Assembly: GCF_019042735.1 (NCBI RefSeq)
Contig: NZ_JAHQCR010000088.1
Location: forward strand, 186,001-250,000
Length of the DNA: 64,000 nucleotides
Direction of reading: 5' to 3'
Source: Evansella alkalicola
GTDB lineage: Bacteria > Bacillota > Bacilli > Bacillales > Salisediminibacteriaceae
The notes under the pieces were generated by a model that was not told where the DNA came from, did not search any database, and saw only the letters and a list, made by a program, of their open reading frames with translations. Positions 31,926 through 40,201 of this stretch are shown here, one piece after another. The translations under genes and the position numbers were made by a program. How positions within the stretch are numbered: the stretch's first letter is position 1; each line of letters opens with the position of its first letter.

Positions 31926-32088
31926 GCCGAAAAATGACTTCCTTCTCCACTTCAAACTCTTCTTCCAAATACGTGCGAATTAAAGCTTCTAAAACATCAT
32001 TTTGCTTCAATCCTTGTTCGCTGCACTTCTGTTTAAATTTCTTTTGCAATTCTTCATCAATACTTGTTGTAACTGCTTTCCTAACCAC
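31912..32088 (-). CDS. Ribbon-helix-helix DNA-binding protein
   Basis: A 58-residue protein starting at GTG 32088, after AGGAGATG. The sequence VRKAVTTSIDEELQKKFKQ, then a helix-turn-helix-like VLEALIRTYLEEEF, has the Arc/CopG ribbon-helix-helix pattern with a basic beta strand. It is probably a dimeric repressor or copy-control protein. A 35-residue open frame on the opposite strand here is a shadow. Confidence 0.72.
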   Translation of the reverse strand: MVRKAVTTSIDEELQKKFKQKCSEQGLKQNDVLEALIRTYLEEEFEVEKEVIFRLKKK

Positions 32089-32177
32089 TTTTTATTATCA
32101 TCTCCTTTCTTAATTCTAATTATAAATAAAAAAATAAATAAAGTCAACAATATTTTTATAAATATATTTTTATTCCC

Positions 32178-32217
32178 TCATTGAATATCTTTGAAGATAA
32201 TTGAAAATATTCAATGA
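32178..32217. promoter_or_regulatory. 11-bp inverted repeat upstream of the RHH gene
   Basis: TCATTGAATAT / ATATTCAATGA, perfect arms with an 18-base spacer, about 90-130 bp upstream of the RHH start. It could be an operator or an mRNA hairpin. Confidence 0.4.
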
Positions 32218-32224
32218 TAAAGAA

Positions 32225-32252
32225 AAGGACACTGTATAATTACAATGTCCTT
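32225..32252 (-). terminator. Terminator after the VirB2-like gene
   Basis: Stem AAGGACACTGTA / TACAATGTCCTT (one mismatch), TAAT loop, then a T-rich run on the minus strand. Confidence 0.8.
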
Positions 32253-32264
32253 ACCATCATATGT

Positions 32265-32777
32265 TTATATGAACAAACTAACAGGTACTCCAAATGCTAC
32301 TGTTTCACCAACTCCCACCAGCAGATTCATTAATAATGGCATCAGTTGTACAAGTATATAACCTATTGAAGCATTTTGTATCAATCCGATACCTTTATCT
32401 TTTTGATTTATCATAAACATTAAGGCCCCACCAGTTAACATAACTAAAGCTATTGGATAGGATAATGCTTGGATCATATCAACTAATGGCATAAACGCTT
32501 CAACTATCTTTTCTTTTGCTGCGCCTTTAACGTACTCACTGCCTGGAATTGATACAACAGGTATAGCCTCCATTCCACTTGCATAAGCATGATTAGTGAA
32601 TAGTTTATTTGTAATACTGATTGCAGTTACACCTGTTACAAGCGTTGTGAGAGTCGCTTTAAAGCCGTGTGTAGCTGCCTTTTTATTAAACTTCTTCAGT
32701 TCTCTTTTTATTTCTTTATCTCTTTTCATTTCCATAAAATCAGAGATACTTCCCACCGTTTGAACTTTATTGAACAC
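32265..32777 (-). CDS. VirB2/TrbC-like small membrane protein
   Basis: A 170-residue protein with a long charged N-terminus, a hydrophobic segment ending in a signal-peptidase-like NHAYA site, and two further membrane helices (IQALSYPIALVMLTGGALMFM and IGYILVQLMPLLMNLLVGVG). This is the topology of conjugative pilin (VirB2/TrbC) subunits. It overlaps the FtsK-like gene by 11 bp, so the two are coupled. Alternatives are a phage superinfection-exclusion or anchor protein. Homology is by topology only. Confidence 0.5.
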   Translation of the reverse strand: MFNKVQTVGSISDFMEMKRDKEIKRELKKFNKKAATHGFKATLTTLVTGVTAISITNKLFTNHAYASGMEAIPVVSIPGSEYVKGAAKEKIVEAFMPLVDMIQALSYPIALVMLTGGALMFMINQKDKGIGLIQNASIGYILVQLMPLLMNLLVGVGETVAFGVPVSLFI

Positions 32778-33969
32778 TTTTTACCACTCCCTCGATGTAA
32801 TCATTTTCAATCATTGGTGTCTGTACAATATGCTTCCTATCAGTTAGATAAACTCCACGTCCTTTAATAAATGGTAAATGATGTGCATCTGTAATCCCTT
32901 CACCTAATACAACCTCACTAGCCTTATCGGTTTGTAATTTAAAGCATAGTTTTGCATCACAATTCTGTTTAATGTTATGGTTTAATACTTCGCTATAAGG
33001 TGTCTGAGTTGCGTATATCAACCTATATCCCAAGGCGCCACCTATACGTGCTATTCGTGATAGTATCACTTCACATTTATTTTTAATGTCTTTCAAGTCC
33101 TTATCTTTTTCTATTCCTGGTGCAAGTTCTGCCCCTTCATCTATGATAATAAAATGTCTGTTTGGAATCTTTGCCTCTTGAACATTTTCATAGTTATTTT
33201 GCTTCAAATATTCCATGACTTCATCCATTTGTGAACTAATAATTTGCAATACTTCCAATGAATCCTCTGGTTCACTTGTAATGTTTTGAATTTGTGGACA
33301 TTGGCTATAACGATTAAATGTTAATCCACCCTTTAAATCAATTAATGTAAATGAAACATTTTTAGGCTGATTGATAAGCAATGTAGTAATCACGTTTTTC
33401 AAGAAAATAGACTTTCCATATCTAGTTGTACCAGCTACAACCATATGCATAATTTTTTCAAAGTCATGTTTGATAAACTTTGTTCGTGTAACTCCTATAG
33501 GTACATTCCAACCTTTACAGTTATTTGAGTAAGTAAAGTAGTCTGTTAAAGGTTGATTGAACACTTTTACTGTGAGCAATTTATCATAAGACATTACAAC
33601 CTCTTTCTGTTGCCTTTTACTTTTCTTAATATCATTAATTTGTTTTTTGTAATCGCCTTTTATATCAAACTTCTTTAAATCTGATAATGAGATTTGATTA
33701 TTACTACTATTTAAACTATCCTCAATTACTTCACGTTTCTTCTCAAAGTCCCTAAAACCTAATCCCTCTGGTATTCGATAGACATACTCAGTATAGGATT
33801 CTTTTTGATTGGATCTTATAAATTTTGGTGTATCTTCTTTTCCTTTGTATTTTACATACAATCCACACTTACGAAAAATACGGTCTAGCTTTTGTTTATC
33901 TGTTACACCACGTTTCATTGCTTCAGCACCAGCCCACACTGCACCACCTACCAATACTTCAACTAACAT
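32767..33969 (-). CDS. FtsK/HerA-type DNA-translocating ATPase
   Basis: A 400-residue P-loop ATPase. Walker A reads AGTTRYGKSIFLKN and Walker B HFIIIDEGAEL, with the FtsK-type LIDLKGG in between and a sensor region YATQTPYSEVL. There is only a short hydrophobic N-terminus and no gamma domain is seen. Bacillus phages of the W-beta type carry similar genes; conjugative elements carry related coupling proteins. With the small membrane protein it may pump DNA during replication, segregation or transfer. Which one is not clear. Confidence 0.85.
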   Translation of the reverse strand: MLVEVLVGGAVWAGAEAMKRGVTDKQKLDRIFRKCGLYVKYKGKEDTPKFIRSNQKESYTEYVYRIPEGLGFRDFEKKREVIEDSLNSSNNQISLSDLKKFDIKGDYKKQINDIKKSKRQQKEVVMSYDKLLTVKVFNQPLTDYFTYSNNCKGWNVPIGVTRTKFIKHDFEKIMHMVVAGTTRYGKSIFLKNVITTLLINQPKNVSFTLIDLKGGLTFNRYSQCPQIQNITSEPEDSLEVLQIISSQMDEVMEYLKQNNYENVQEAKIPNRHFIIIDEGAELAPGIEKDKDLKDIKNKCEVILSRIARIGGALGYRLIYATQTPYSEVLNHNIKQNCDAKLCFKLQTDKASEVVLGEGITDAHHLPFIKGRGVYLTDRKHIVQTPMIENDYIEGVVKSVQ

Positions 33970-33971
33970 AA

Positions 33972-34250
33972 TTACTTTCTCCCTAACATTGGATTAAATG
34001 GTTTAGTTGGTTGCTGCTGTGGTCTTATCGGTTTTGGTTTACTGTTTGGTATTACCCTTTGTTTCATCTGTGGTGTATCGATTTTAGTAGTATCATTTGG
34101 TATTTCCGATTGTCTTCTGATAATTTCATCGTCTAATAGTTTTTTGATAAATCTTGAGAATGACTTTTTTCCAATTAATTTAAGCCTTGCGATATCTTTT
34201 TCATTTGTTTTGTTAAAACTAATTGAACGAACCCATTTGTTTTTACTCAT
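33972..34250 (-). CDS. Small basic protein, possible ribbon-helix-helix
   Basis: A 92-residue protein with the N-terminal pattern RSISFNKTNEKDIARLKLIGKKSFSRFIKKLL, consistent with a ribbon-helix-helix fold. A Pro/Gln/Lys-rich tail ends in NPMLGRK. It lies 2 bp before the FtsK-like gene and probably supplies DNA specificity to it. Family not certain. Confidence 0.65.
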   Translation of the reverse strand: MSKNKWVRSISFNKTNEKDIARLKLIGKKSFSRFIKKLLDDEIIRRQSEIPNDTTKIDTPQMKQRVIPNSKPKPIRPQQQPTKPFNPMLGRK

Positions 34251-34351
34251 GTATCCTCACTTCCTTTCCTTGTGTTAATACATGATATTAGTGGTATTGC
34301 TTATCCTATAACTAAAAGTTCAATAAAAATTAATTTAAAATTATTAAAGGG

Positions 34352-34372
34352 TTGTCCTATGTTTTAACGAAT
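34352..34372. promoter_or_regulatory. Candidate operator 1 near the first Cro-like gene
   Basis: Contains TTGTCCTATGTTTTA, matching the left and centre part of an idealised palindrome TTGTCCTA-TGTTT-TAGGACAA. It overlaps the divergent promoter region of the Cro-like gene and the leftward genes. Confidence 0.4.
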
Positions 34373-34392
34373 AAATATTATAGGTGATGAGA

Positions 34393-34623
34393 ATGATAAA
34401 ATTAAAAAGTCGTATAGACCACTGGATTGATCAAAGAGGTTTGAAGAATAAATTCATATCTACAAAATTAAAAGTCTCACCGGAACAAGTTTCAAAATGG
34501 AGAAATGGGAAGGCTTTTCCGAGGGTCGATAAATTGTTTGAACTAGCAATACTGCTACAAGTAAAAGTTGATGATTTGTACGAGGTAATTGATATTAGTG
34601 GTACTGTCGAAAATGAGGAATAA
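34393..34623 (+). CDS. Cro/CI-type repressor
   Basis: A 76-residue helix-turn-helix protein (MIKLKSRIDHWIDQRGLKN ... VSPEQVSKWRNGKAFPRVDKL). It is the HTH_3 fold with no sensor domain. The start ATG 34393 has AGGTGAT upstream. It runs opposite to the phage operons and is paralogous to the gene at 36087. It is likely the regulator of the ParM/FtsK segment or of lysogeny. Confidence 0.82.
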   Translation: MIKLKSRIDHWIDQRGLKNKFISTKLKVSPEQVSKWRNGKAFPRVDKLFELAILLQVKVDDLYEVIDISGTVENEE

Positions 34624-34657
34624 AAATGGTAGTATTTGAGGGATTCTAAGCGAAAAG

Positions 34658-34690
34658 GCTAATACTATGCTTTACGCTAGTAATAGCCTA
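34658..34690. terminator. Bidirectional hairpin between convergent cro-like gene and parR
   Basis: AGGCTA-A-TACTA paired with TAGTA-A-TAGCCT (one A-A mismatch), 9-base loop, flanked by a T-rich stretch. It separates two convergent genes. Confidence 0.6.
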
Positions 34691-34703
34691 TGTTTTAGGA
34701 CAA
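34683..34703. promoter_or_regulatory. Candidate operator 2 downstream of the first Cro-like gene
   Basis: CCTATGTTTTAGGACAA matches the centre and right part of the same idealised palindrome as the site at 34352. The 11 bases CCTATGTTTTA are identical in both. The two sites flank the repressor gene, so a loop is possible. Confidence 0.4.
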
Positions 34704-34719
34704 GTTAAATATTCCCATT

Positions 34720-34974
34720 TTAAAAATTATCTAAAAGATTATCTAAACTATTGTTTATTTCTTCTGTGGTTTTTTCTATTTTAACTAATTCAATATCATT
34801 AACATCTTCAGTAATGGGTGATGTAGTTTTATCTTCATTTCTCATATTTATTCCAAGCCGTAATAGACTCCTAACTGCATCACTTTTATCTAGTCCATAT
34901 TGCTCCATTTCCTTTTGGATACCTTTCTCAATATCGCTGTCAATGGCTCTCAAACGGAAGTTTATTCTCCCCAT
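34720..34974 (-). CDS. ParR-like ribbon-helix-helix partition adaptor
   Basis: An 84-residue protein beginning GRINFRLRAIDSDIEKGI, with a helix pair (KSDAVRSLLRLGINMR) of ribbon-helix-helix type and an acidic tail. The start overlaps the end of the actin-like gene by 13 bp. In type II partition the small DNA-binding ParR/AlfB couples the centromere to the ParM/AlfA filament; context makes this role likely. Confidence 0.7.
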   Translation of the reverse strand: MGRINFRLRAIDSDIEKGIQKEMEQYGLDKSDAVRSLLRLGINMRNEDKTTSPITEDVNDIELVKIEKTTEEINNSLDNLLDNF

Positions 34975-35921
34975 GTTCTCCGACCTATCTTCCGATATCC
35001 TCTTAAGATTGCCATTTGCGGATCTTCCAACACAGTCTTATTTCGTAAGGTAAGATAATCTGAAACTAAGTGCGCAGCTCCACCTGTAACTATAGATAAA
35101 TGAAAATTCATGTTGAAGCTTTCTATCTCATTTTGAATCTGTGTTGCAAGTGTTTTAAATGCTTTAAGTATTAAAGGCGTAACATTATAATCTTGGTACT
35201 CTCCACTAAGTACCACCTTGTTTAAATCGTGCCGTGCTGGTGATCGACCAATCTTATCTTTAAGATATTGCTGAAGTAATCTATATGCAGTATCAACACC
35301 TAATTCTGGTGGACTACAACTAAGCCTATGAATCTCCATCCCATCTAAAATTAGTAAATCTAACGTATAATAACCCACATCAACCACTAGGATTGTTTTA
35401 GAAGCAATTTCCTTATTTTCTATTTCCCCGTCATCATTCAATAAATAATCGAATACACCGCCCATTGGTTGTAATATTATCTTTTGTTTCTTGATTTTAG
35501 GTAAAGCCATAAAGTCTGATTCATTCAGAATGTCTAAGTGAAATGGCTTTTGTTCATTAATGTTATTTAACATGTTTTCAAAGTCATCTTTCTGCGAAAA
35601 ATAATAGTCAATTGGAAGTCCTGTGACTAGATGCAGTCCACTTTCTCTTGGTGCTAAATACCCCAAAACAGTTTTCAAAAGAATCTCTGAGATCCACGAA
35701 TCAGCTTTATTTTCTTTGATTGAAGTAAATTTAACGTCACTATGACGTAATGCTAAATCTCCTACAAAATACTCGTTTTCGTAAATAATATCCCCTTTAC
35801 GCATATTGTCAGGAAACAAAGGTTTCTTTTCTCCAATAACTGAAGGCTCTCTAAATACCTTTGACCCATACATTCCCTTTGTAAATCCAAACCCTAGATC
35901 AATCTCAACATTTAAACTCAT
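34962..35921 (-). CDS. parM: ParM/AlfA-like actin homologue
   Basis: A 319-residue actin-fold ATPase. Phosphate 1 motif EIDLGFGFTKGMYG, phosphate 2 motif LVVDVGYYTLDLLIL and adenosine motif IVTGGAAHLV are all visible. It should form dynamic filaments that push apart plasmid copies. With the ParR-like gene and repeats upstream it makes a type II partition locus, which is unusual for a prophage that only sits in the chromosome. Confidence 0.9.
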   Translation of the reverse strand: MSLNVEIDLGFGFTKGMYGSKVFREPSVIGEKKPLFPDNMRKGDIIYENEYFVGDLALRHSDVKFTSIKENKADSWISEILLKTVLGYLAPRESGLHLVTGLPIDYYFSQKDDFENMLNNINEQKPFHLDILNESDFMALPKIKKQKIILQPMGGVFDYLLNDDGEIENKEIASKTILVVDVGYYTLDLLILDGMEIHRLSCSPPELGVDTAYRLLQQYLKDKIGRSPARHDLNKVVLSGEYQDYNVTPLILKAFKTLATQIQNEIESFNMNFHLSIVTGGAAHLVSDYLTLRNKTVLEDPQMAILRGYRKIGRRTWGE

Positions 35922-35956
35922 TTTACGAATCTCCCTTTCTAAATGGATTAATCTTC

Positions 35957-35977
35957 TTGTATGACATTGTATGACAT
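35957..35977. repeat. Direct repeat upstream of parM (possible parC centromere)
   Basis: TTGTATGACAT occurs twice, sharing one T (10-bp period), 35 bp upstream of the parM start. Type II centromeres are tandem direct repeats in this place; only two units are seen, so this is a weak call. Confidence 0.4.
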
Positions 35978-36086
35978 AACTAAAGATAAGTAAAGTATTT
36001 TATGAACTTTAAGTTAATTATTTGCTAAGTTTTAATTTAGTGAGTATGATTAGTACATCTAATTGGATGGTTGGAGGTTTGTAAAG

Positions 36087-36293
36087 TTGTTTAAAAATAA
36101 AATTGATTACTGGATTAAGGAAAAGGGATTAGTAGGGAAGTTTGTAATTAAAAAAATGAATATTTCAGAAGCGACTTTTATTAGTTGGAAAAAGAACAAT
36201 ACACAACCAAATTTAGAACAGGCGTATAGGCTATCTAAAATTTTTCAAATAAGTGTGGATGATCTATGTGAGGAAATAGATGAAGAACATTGA
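36087..36293 (+). CDS. Second Cro/CI-type repressor
   Basis: A 68-residue helix-turn-helix protein from TTG 36087, nine bases after GGAGG (MFKNKIDYWIKEKGLVGKF). It is clearly paralogous to the gene at 34393 (shared IDxWIxxxGL...KF, VDDLxE). It is divergent from parM, so it may control the partition operon. Confidence 0.78.
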   Translation: MFKNKIDYWIKEKGLVGKFVIKKMNISEATFISWKKNNTQPNLEQAYRLSKIFQISVDDLCEEIDEEH

Positions 36294-36304
36294 GTAAAAC
36301 GCAA

Positions 36305-36343
36305 AAAAGGGAGTACAGGACAATTAAGCCTATACTCCCTTTT
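36305..36343. terminator. Bidirectional terminator between repressor and holin
   Basis: Perfect AAAAGGGAGTA / TACTCCCTTTT stem with a 17-base loop, bounded by A and T runs. It ends the leftward late operon and the rightward repressor. Confidence 0.9.
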
Positions 36344-36349
36344 AGTTTG

Positions 36350-36595
36350 CTATTCTTTTGATTGTTTAATTAACTGATGACCAAAGACTGATGCACCAGC
36401 AATCAATATTCCCTGAATAAATGAATCTGGACTGAATCCGAGTATTAAATTTGAAAATAATACACTAACAAATAACAATATGACTGGTATATGCTTATCG
36501 TTTATGTATTCACCATTCTTAATGATCTTACCTAGTACCATTAAAGCAGGTATGAGATACAACAACTCTTGTACTATATAATCTAATAATTCCAT
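36350..36595 (-). CDS. Phage holin
   Basis: An 81-residue membrane protein with three hydrophobic segments (LLYLIPALMVLGKII, IPVILLFVSVLFSNLILGF and FIQGILIAGASVFGHQL) and a charged tail, next to the endolysin. Holins form lethal membrane holes at lysis. It is the last gene of the late operon. Confidence 0.8.
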   Translation of the reverse strand: MELLDYIVQELLYLIPALMVLGKIIKNGEYINDKHIPVILLFVSVLFSNLILGFSPDSFIQGILIAGASVFGHQLIKQSKE

Positions 36596-36599
36596 TTTA

Positions 36600-37289
36600 T
36601 CACTCCTTTACTATGTACGTTGAGTAACCTTTTGACTCAAGTTCCTTTGCTAATCTATCTGCATTAGATTTCTTTGAAAATGCACCAACTTGCACCTTAT
36701 ATAACGCACCACTTGAAGTAGGTTGTTTCGGTGTAGGTTTCTTTTTTAAGTTGAAAATCTTCACTAATCCATTTACATGTCCCTGTGCAATTTTATCTAA
36801 TGTACTAGATTGTTTAAGCCTGTCTGAATCTCCTTTGTTATCTATAAAACCATTTTCCGTTAATATTGCACTCATATTGGATTCTCTAATCACATGAAAA
36901 TTAGCATTTTTCTTACCACGATTGGAGAAGAATGGAGACTCTTTTCTAATCTCAGAGTGCATTGTGTCACGGTATATTGCAGTTTGTGAACTATTTGAAA
37001 GGCTATTATGAATAAAGTCCTCATATCCATTTGCAGAACCATTAAAAGCGTTAATATGAATACTTACAAAGTAATCTGCTCCCCAACTATTAGCATCATT
37101 TGTTCTGGCAGACAATGAAACTGTTTTATCATTAGTACGGCTCATACGTGTCTGTACACCTTCATAGTCCTTCAATTTAGCCTCGATACGTTTAGCAATG
37201 TCTAAAACAACATCCTTTTCTTGGATTCCGTTTCCTACTGCACCTGGATCACTGCCACCATGACCTGGATCTAAATAAATTTTTACCAT
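36600..37289 (-). CDS. N-acetylmuramoyl-L-alanine amidase endolysin with SPOR domain
   Basis: A 229-residue endolysin. The catalytic Amidase_3 domain spans residues 1-175, with zinc ligands in DPGHGGSDPGA and VSIHINAF and the catalytic Glu in LTENGF. A linker follows, then a C-terminal SPOR domain (YKVQVGAFSKKSNADRLAKEL) that binds denuded glycan. No signal peptide is present, so release depends on the adjacent holin. Confidence 0.92.
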   Translation of the reverse strand: MVKIYLDPGHGGSDPGAVGNGIQEKDVVLDIAKRIEAKLKDYEGVQTRMSRTNDKTVSLSARTNDANSWGADYFVSIHINAFNGSANGYEDFIHNSLSNSSQTAIYRDTMHSEIRKESPFFSNRGKKNANFHVIRESNMSAILTENGFIDNKGDSDRLKQSSTLDKIAQGHVNGLVKIFNLKKKPTPKQPTSSGALYKVQVGAFSKKSNADRLAKELESKGYSTYIVKE

Positions 37290-37305
37290 TGTTTAATTCC
37301 TCCTT

Positions 37306-37536
37306 TTATTTTCTGAATAAATGTTCCTTCATTTCCTTAACATCTTTGTGAATATGATCAATCATTTTTAAACCTTCCGCTTGTTTATCAATCACACCGA
37401 TATACCTTTTCTCTCTTTCGTTGTTAGTTTTAATTACCCATCTTACAAAACCTATCGTTATTGATAAAAGCACAATAAAAAGAACAGCGAATAATCCACT
37501 GTTCGTTTGAATGGCGTAATCTATTAATTTGTCCAA
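37306..37536 (-). CDS. BhlA/UviB-family holin-like peptide
   Basis: About 76 residues from TTG 37536 (LDKLIDYAIQTNSGLFAVLF), after GAGGCGGTGG. One N-terminal membrane helix (GLFAVLFIVLLSITIGFVRWVI) and a charged, coiled-coil cytosolic tail are the BhlA/UviB pattern. It lies directly before the endolysin gene, a second lysis component. Confidence 0.72.
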   Translation of the reverse strand: MDKLIDYAIQTNSGLFAVLFIVLLSITIGFVRWVIKTNNEREKRYIGVIDKQAEGLKMIDHIHKDVKEMKEHLFRK

Positions 37537-37570
37537 GTGTCCACCGCCTCTCAACTAGTACAAAAATAAA

Positions 37571-37594
37571 TAAGCCCACCGAAGTGAGCTTATG
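37571..37594 (-). terminator. Terminator after the tail-fibre gene
   Basis: Hairpin ATAAGCTCAC-TTCG-GTGGGCTTAT followed by TTTATTTTTG on the minus strand; one C-A mismatch. Confidence 0.75.
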
Positions 37595-37735
37595 GTTGAA
37601 GTTTTCTCTTATTAATTATTACCAAAATCACTAATCTATTAAATTTATAAAAATTCAAATAATATAATAATTATTCAATTTAGTATCTCTGTATTTCATC
37701 AAATGCTTAGTGCAGTTTTTCGTCCTACTGTGACA

Positions 37736-40201
37736 TTAGATATTAAACTCCCTATCAGTTCCTCTGTTACCGAATCTTTTTAGGTATACCTTCCCTTCAT
37801 CACGTTTGACTTGGATATAATCCCATGCCCCGTCATAATCATCATTAGGGTTTCGTGACCACGTTGTTGTCACAAAGACTATACCGTCTGTTCTTCTAAT
37901 CCTGTCTGAGTGAATATGTCCACTTAATCCACCAACAATCATAACAGGTTCAGCGTTAGTGTAATCCACGCTTATATTTTGTCCCATTTCGCCTGTTGTT
38001 GCTGTTGACGTGTATGACGTTCTATTTTTTCTAGCTTTTAAAATCTCTAATGCAACTAAGCCGTTTTTAACTGGTCTACTTGCTGTTTCTACATCAAAAG
38101 GAGCATGTGAAACAATAATAACACCCCAACCTTCTTTACCTTCAAAATCTAAGGCTGTATCAGCTAACCACGACAACTGCTCTTGTTTAAATCCGTAAGC
38201 ATTATCACTAATTGCTGTTCTATTGTATTTAACTCGACCTTGTTCGTCTAAAAACCAAGTATCATTGGTATTCAATACAATGACTCGCATCTTTTTTGTA
38301 TCAAAGTCTTTATAGTAATAACTCTTTGAATAATCACCGTAAACAAAGGATTTGTCATAACCCATTAGGTTTGACCATTCAATCGGGGATACAACCTTAT
38401 CTGGTGTAGGTGGCTCTCCACTCCAACCACCCCAATCATATTGATCCCAATAGTAGTCATCACCCGTGTCGTGATTTCCTTGCGCTATCATAACAGGTGC
38501 ATTAATAACCCTTCGCATTTCTTTTATATTACGGGATAAATTACGCATGAAGTCTGTTTTCGGAACGTAATCATAGGTCAAATCACCGCCATGTATCGCT
38601 AAATCCATGTTTTTCAGATGACTAAATTCCGCAACTGAACGACAATGTAAATCCCCTTTACCTTGATAGGATGGCAAAGAATCATCTATCGCATGACTGT
38701 CTGTGATAAAAGCAAATTCGAAGTCATAATCCTTATCATCTAATGCTACTTTAGACATTAATTCGGATGTAAGCTCTTCTAATTCGGGATGGAAATACAA
38801 AGCATCTTCTACTTTATCTTTCGGCATCCCTTCCTCAATGATCCTTAAAGTTGTATCCAGTAAGAGCCTGCCATCAATAAGATTTTTCCTTTCAAACCAA
38901 TTAGCGCCAACGGTTTGCAATAACTCCTCAAACTCTTCTTTGCTCGGTTCTTTACCTTCTCCGAATATTTCAGTTAAATCTAACACTAGAGGTTCTTTAA
39001 GCCAAAATGTTGTTGATCTACGACCGTATACTATTTGGTTTCGATCACCAGCAGGTACTATAATATCACTCAATTTTGTGTCGCTGGTTAAAGCCGTTTT
39101 AGTTGCGATATTAACACCCGTTCCAACTTTCCCAAAACCAAAAACGAAATTACCCACTGTTTCTGCTCTTACAACGGCACTAAAATAATAAACATGACCT
39201 TCTGTTGGAACAAATGATTGAGCAAGTCCAGCACCACTATTAGGTGGGGTAAATCTAATATATTCCCCTGAAATTTCTGCATTTACATGGTTAGAATAAT
39301 AACCCCAACTTCTCAACCCTCTGGAAAAGTCACCATTTATGATAATGTTATTAGCGAATATTCCTATTTCGTTGTTCTTTACATCGTCTGACAATTGCTT
39401 TATATCTTTTGACGATTGACTTACAACTTCGCAATCAAACATATCTATATCTGTTAATGATAATTCTGTATCACTTTTATTCCTAAAGGATATTCCTATA
39501 TGTGAATTTTTAAGGCTGTTCTCCACTTTTACAGGCGATGAGGTTAGCCAACTTGATGATGTTCGATTCTGGTCAATTTCACCGTTAAATAAATAATATT
39601 GTACTTCGTAATCATCATCATTGAAGATAATTTCAAAATCTTGGTCGAACATAGGAATTAAATCTTTTATTCTAAACCTTGCATCGTTTTGTGATTTATC
39701 TTGTTGCCAATCGCCAGTAGGAGTAGAAGAAAAACCGCTATATTGTTCCCAAAGATATTCGTCAATTAATTTTATCTTGTTTGTCATTAATATACTTCTT
39801 GAATCATTGCTTAACTTTGGAAATGTAACACTTTTCCGTGTCAACATTCGGCTTAAAATACTATCATCATTAGGTATAGAATTAACTGGTGCATTCCCTG
39901 TTATTTGTTGTAAAAGGTTTTCCGCTAAAAAAGTTTGGTCAATAAGACCTCTATTTTTGTTGATTTGAGATATACCAATGTCAGTGGTGTTTTTCTCCAT
40001 TTTATTACTTTCTAACATATCTATCTCTGTCGTGGTATGTGCCAAATCCGAACTAGTTTCATTTATAGCTTCAACTAAATTATCCTTATTTTGTGTATAA
40101 AGATTCATTGTGTTACCAATTTTGTTCTCCACTTCATTCAATCTAGGAGAGAAATCTGGTTCACCTTCCACGTTTAAATTAAAGCTTTTTTTCCATCCCA
40201 T
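37736..40201 (-). CDS. Tail/baseplate protein with calcineurin-like phosphoesterase domain
   Basis: An 821-residue virion protein. The N-terminal 200 residues are coiled-coil and structural. A carbohydrate-binding-like beta domain follows (about 290-410), and from about residue 490 there is a full metallophosphoesterase: FITDSHA, HGGDLTYDY, AQGNHDTG, VSHAPFD and GLSGHIHSD. All five metal-binding blocks are intact. By position (after the baseplate genes, before lysis) it is probably the receptor-binding protein. A phosphodiester enzyme there might cleave teichoic or other wall polymers; substrate is inferred. Confidence 0.82.
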   Translation of the reverse strand: MGWKKSFNLNVEGEPDFSPRLNEVENKIGNTMNLYTQNKDNLVEAINETSSDLAHTTTEIDMLESNKMEKNTTDIGISQINKNRGLIDQTFLAENLLQQITGNAPVNSIPNDDSILSRMLTRKSVTFPKLSNDSRSILMTNKIKLIDEYLWEQYSGFSSTPTGDWQQDKSQNDARFRIKDLIPMFDQDFEIIFNDDDYEVQYYLFNGEIDQNRTSSSWLTSSPVKVENSLKNSHIGISFRNKSDTELSLTDIDMFDCEVVSQSSKDIKQLSDDVKNNEIGIFANNIIINGDFSRGLRSWGYYSNHVNAEISGEYIRFTPPNSGAGLAQSFVPTEGHVYYFSAVVRAETVGNFVFGFGKVGTGVNIATKTALTSDTKLSDIIVPAGDRNQIVYGRRSTTFWLKEPLVLDLTEIFGEGKEPSKEEFEELLQTVGANWFERKNLIDGRLLLDTTLRIIEEGMPKDKVEDALYFHPELEELTSELMSKVALDDKDYDFEFAFITDSHAIDDSLPSYQGKGDLHCRSVAEFSHLKNMDLAIHGGDLTYDYVPKTDFMRNLSRNIKEMRRVINAPVMIAQGNHDTGDDYYWDQYDWGGWSGEPPTPDKVVSPIEWSNLMGYDKSFVYGDYSKSYYYKDFDTKKMRVIVLNTNDTWFLDEQGRVKYNRTAISDNAYGFKQEQLSWLADTALDFEGKEGWGVIIVSHAPFDVETASRPVKNGLVALEILKARKNRTSYTSTATTGEMGQNISVDYTNAEPVMIVGGLSGHIHSDRIRRTDGIVFVTTTWSRNPNDDYDGAWDYIQVKRDEGKVYLKRFGNRGTDREFNI

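Noticed and set aside
31862..32113. Plus-strand ORF of 83 codons
   Set aside because: Shadow of the ribbon-helix-helix gene on the minus strand; Phe/Ser/Cys-rich composition is typical of an antisense frame.
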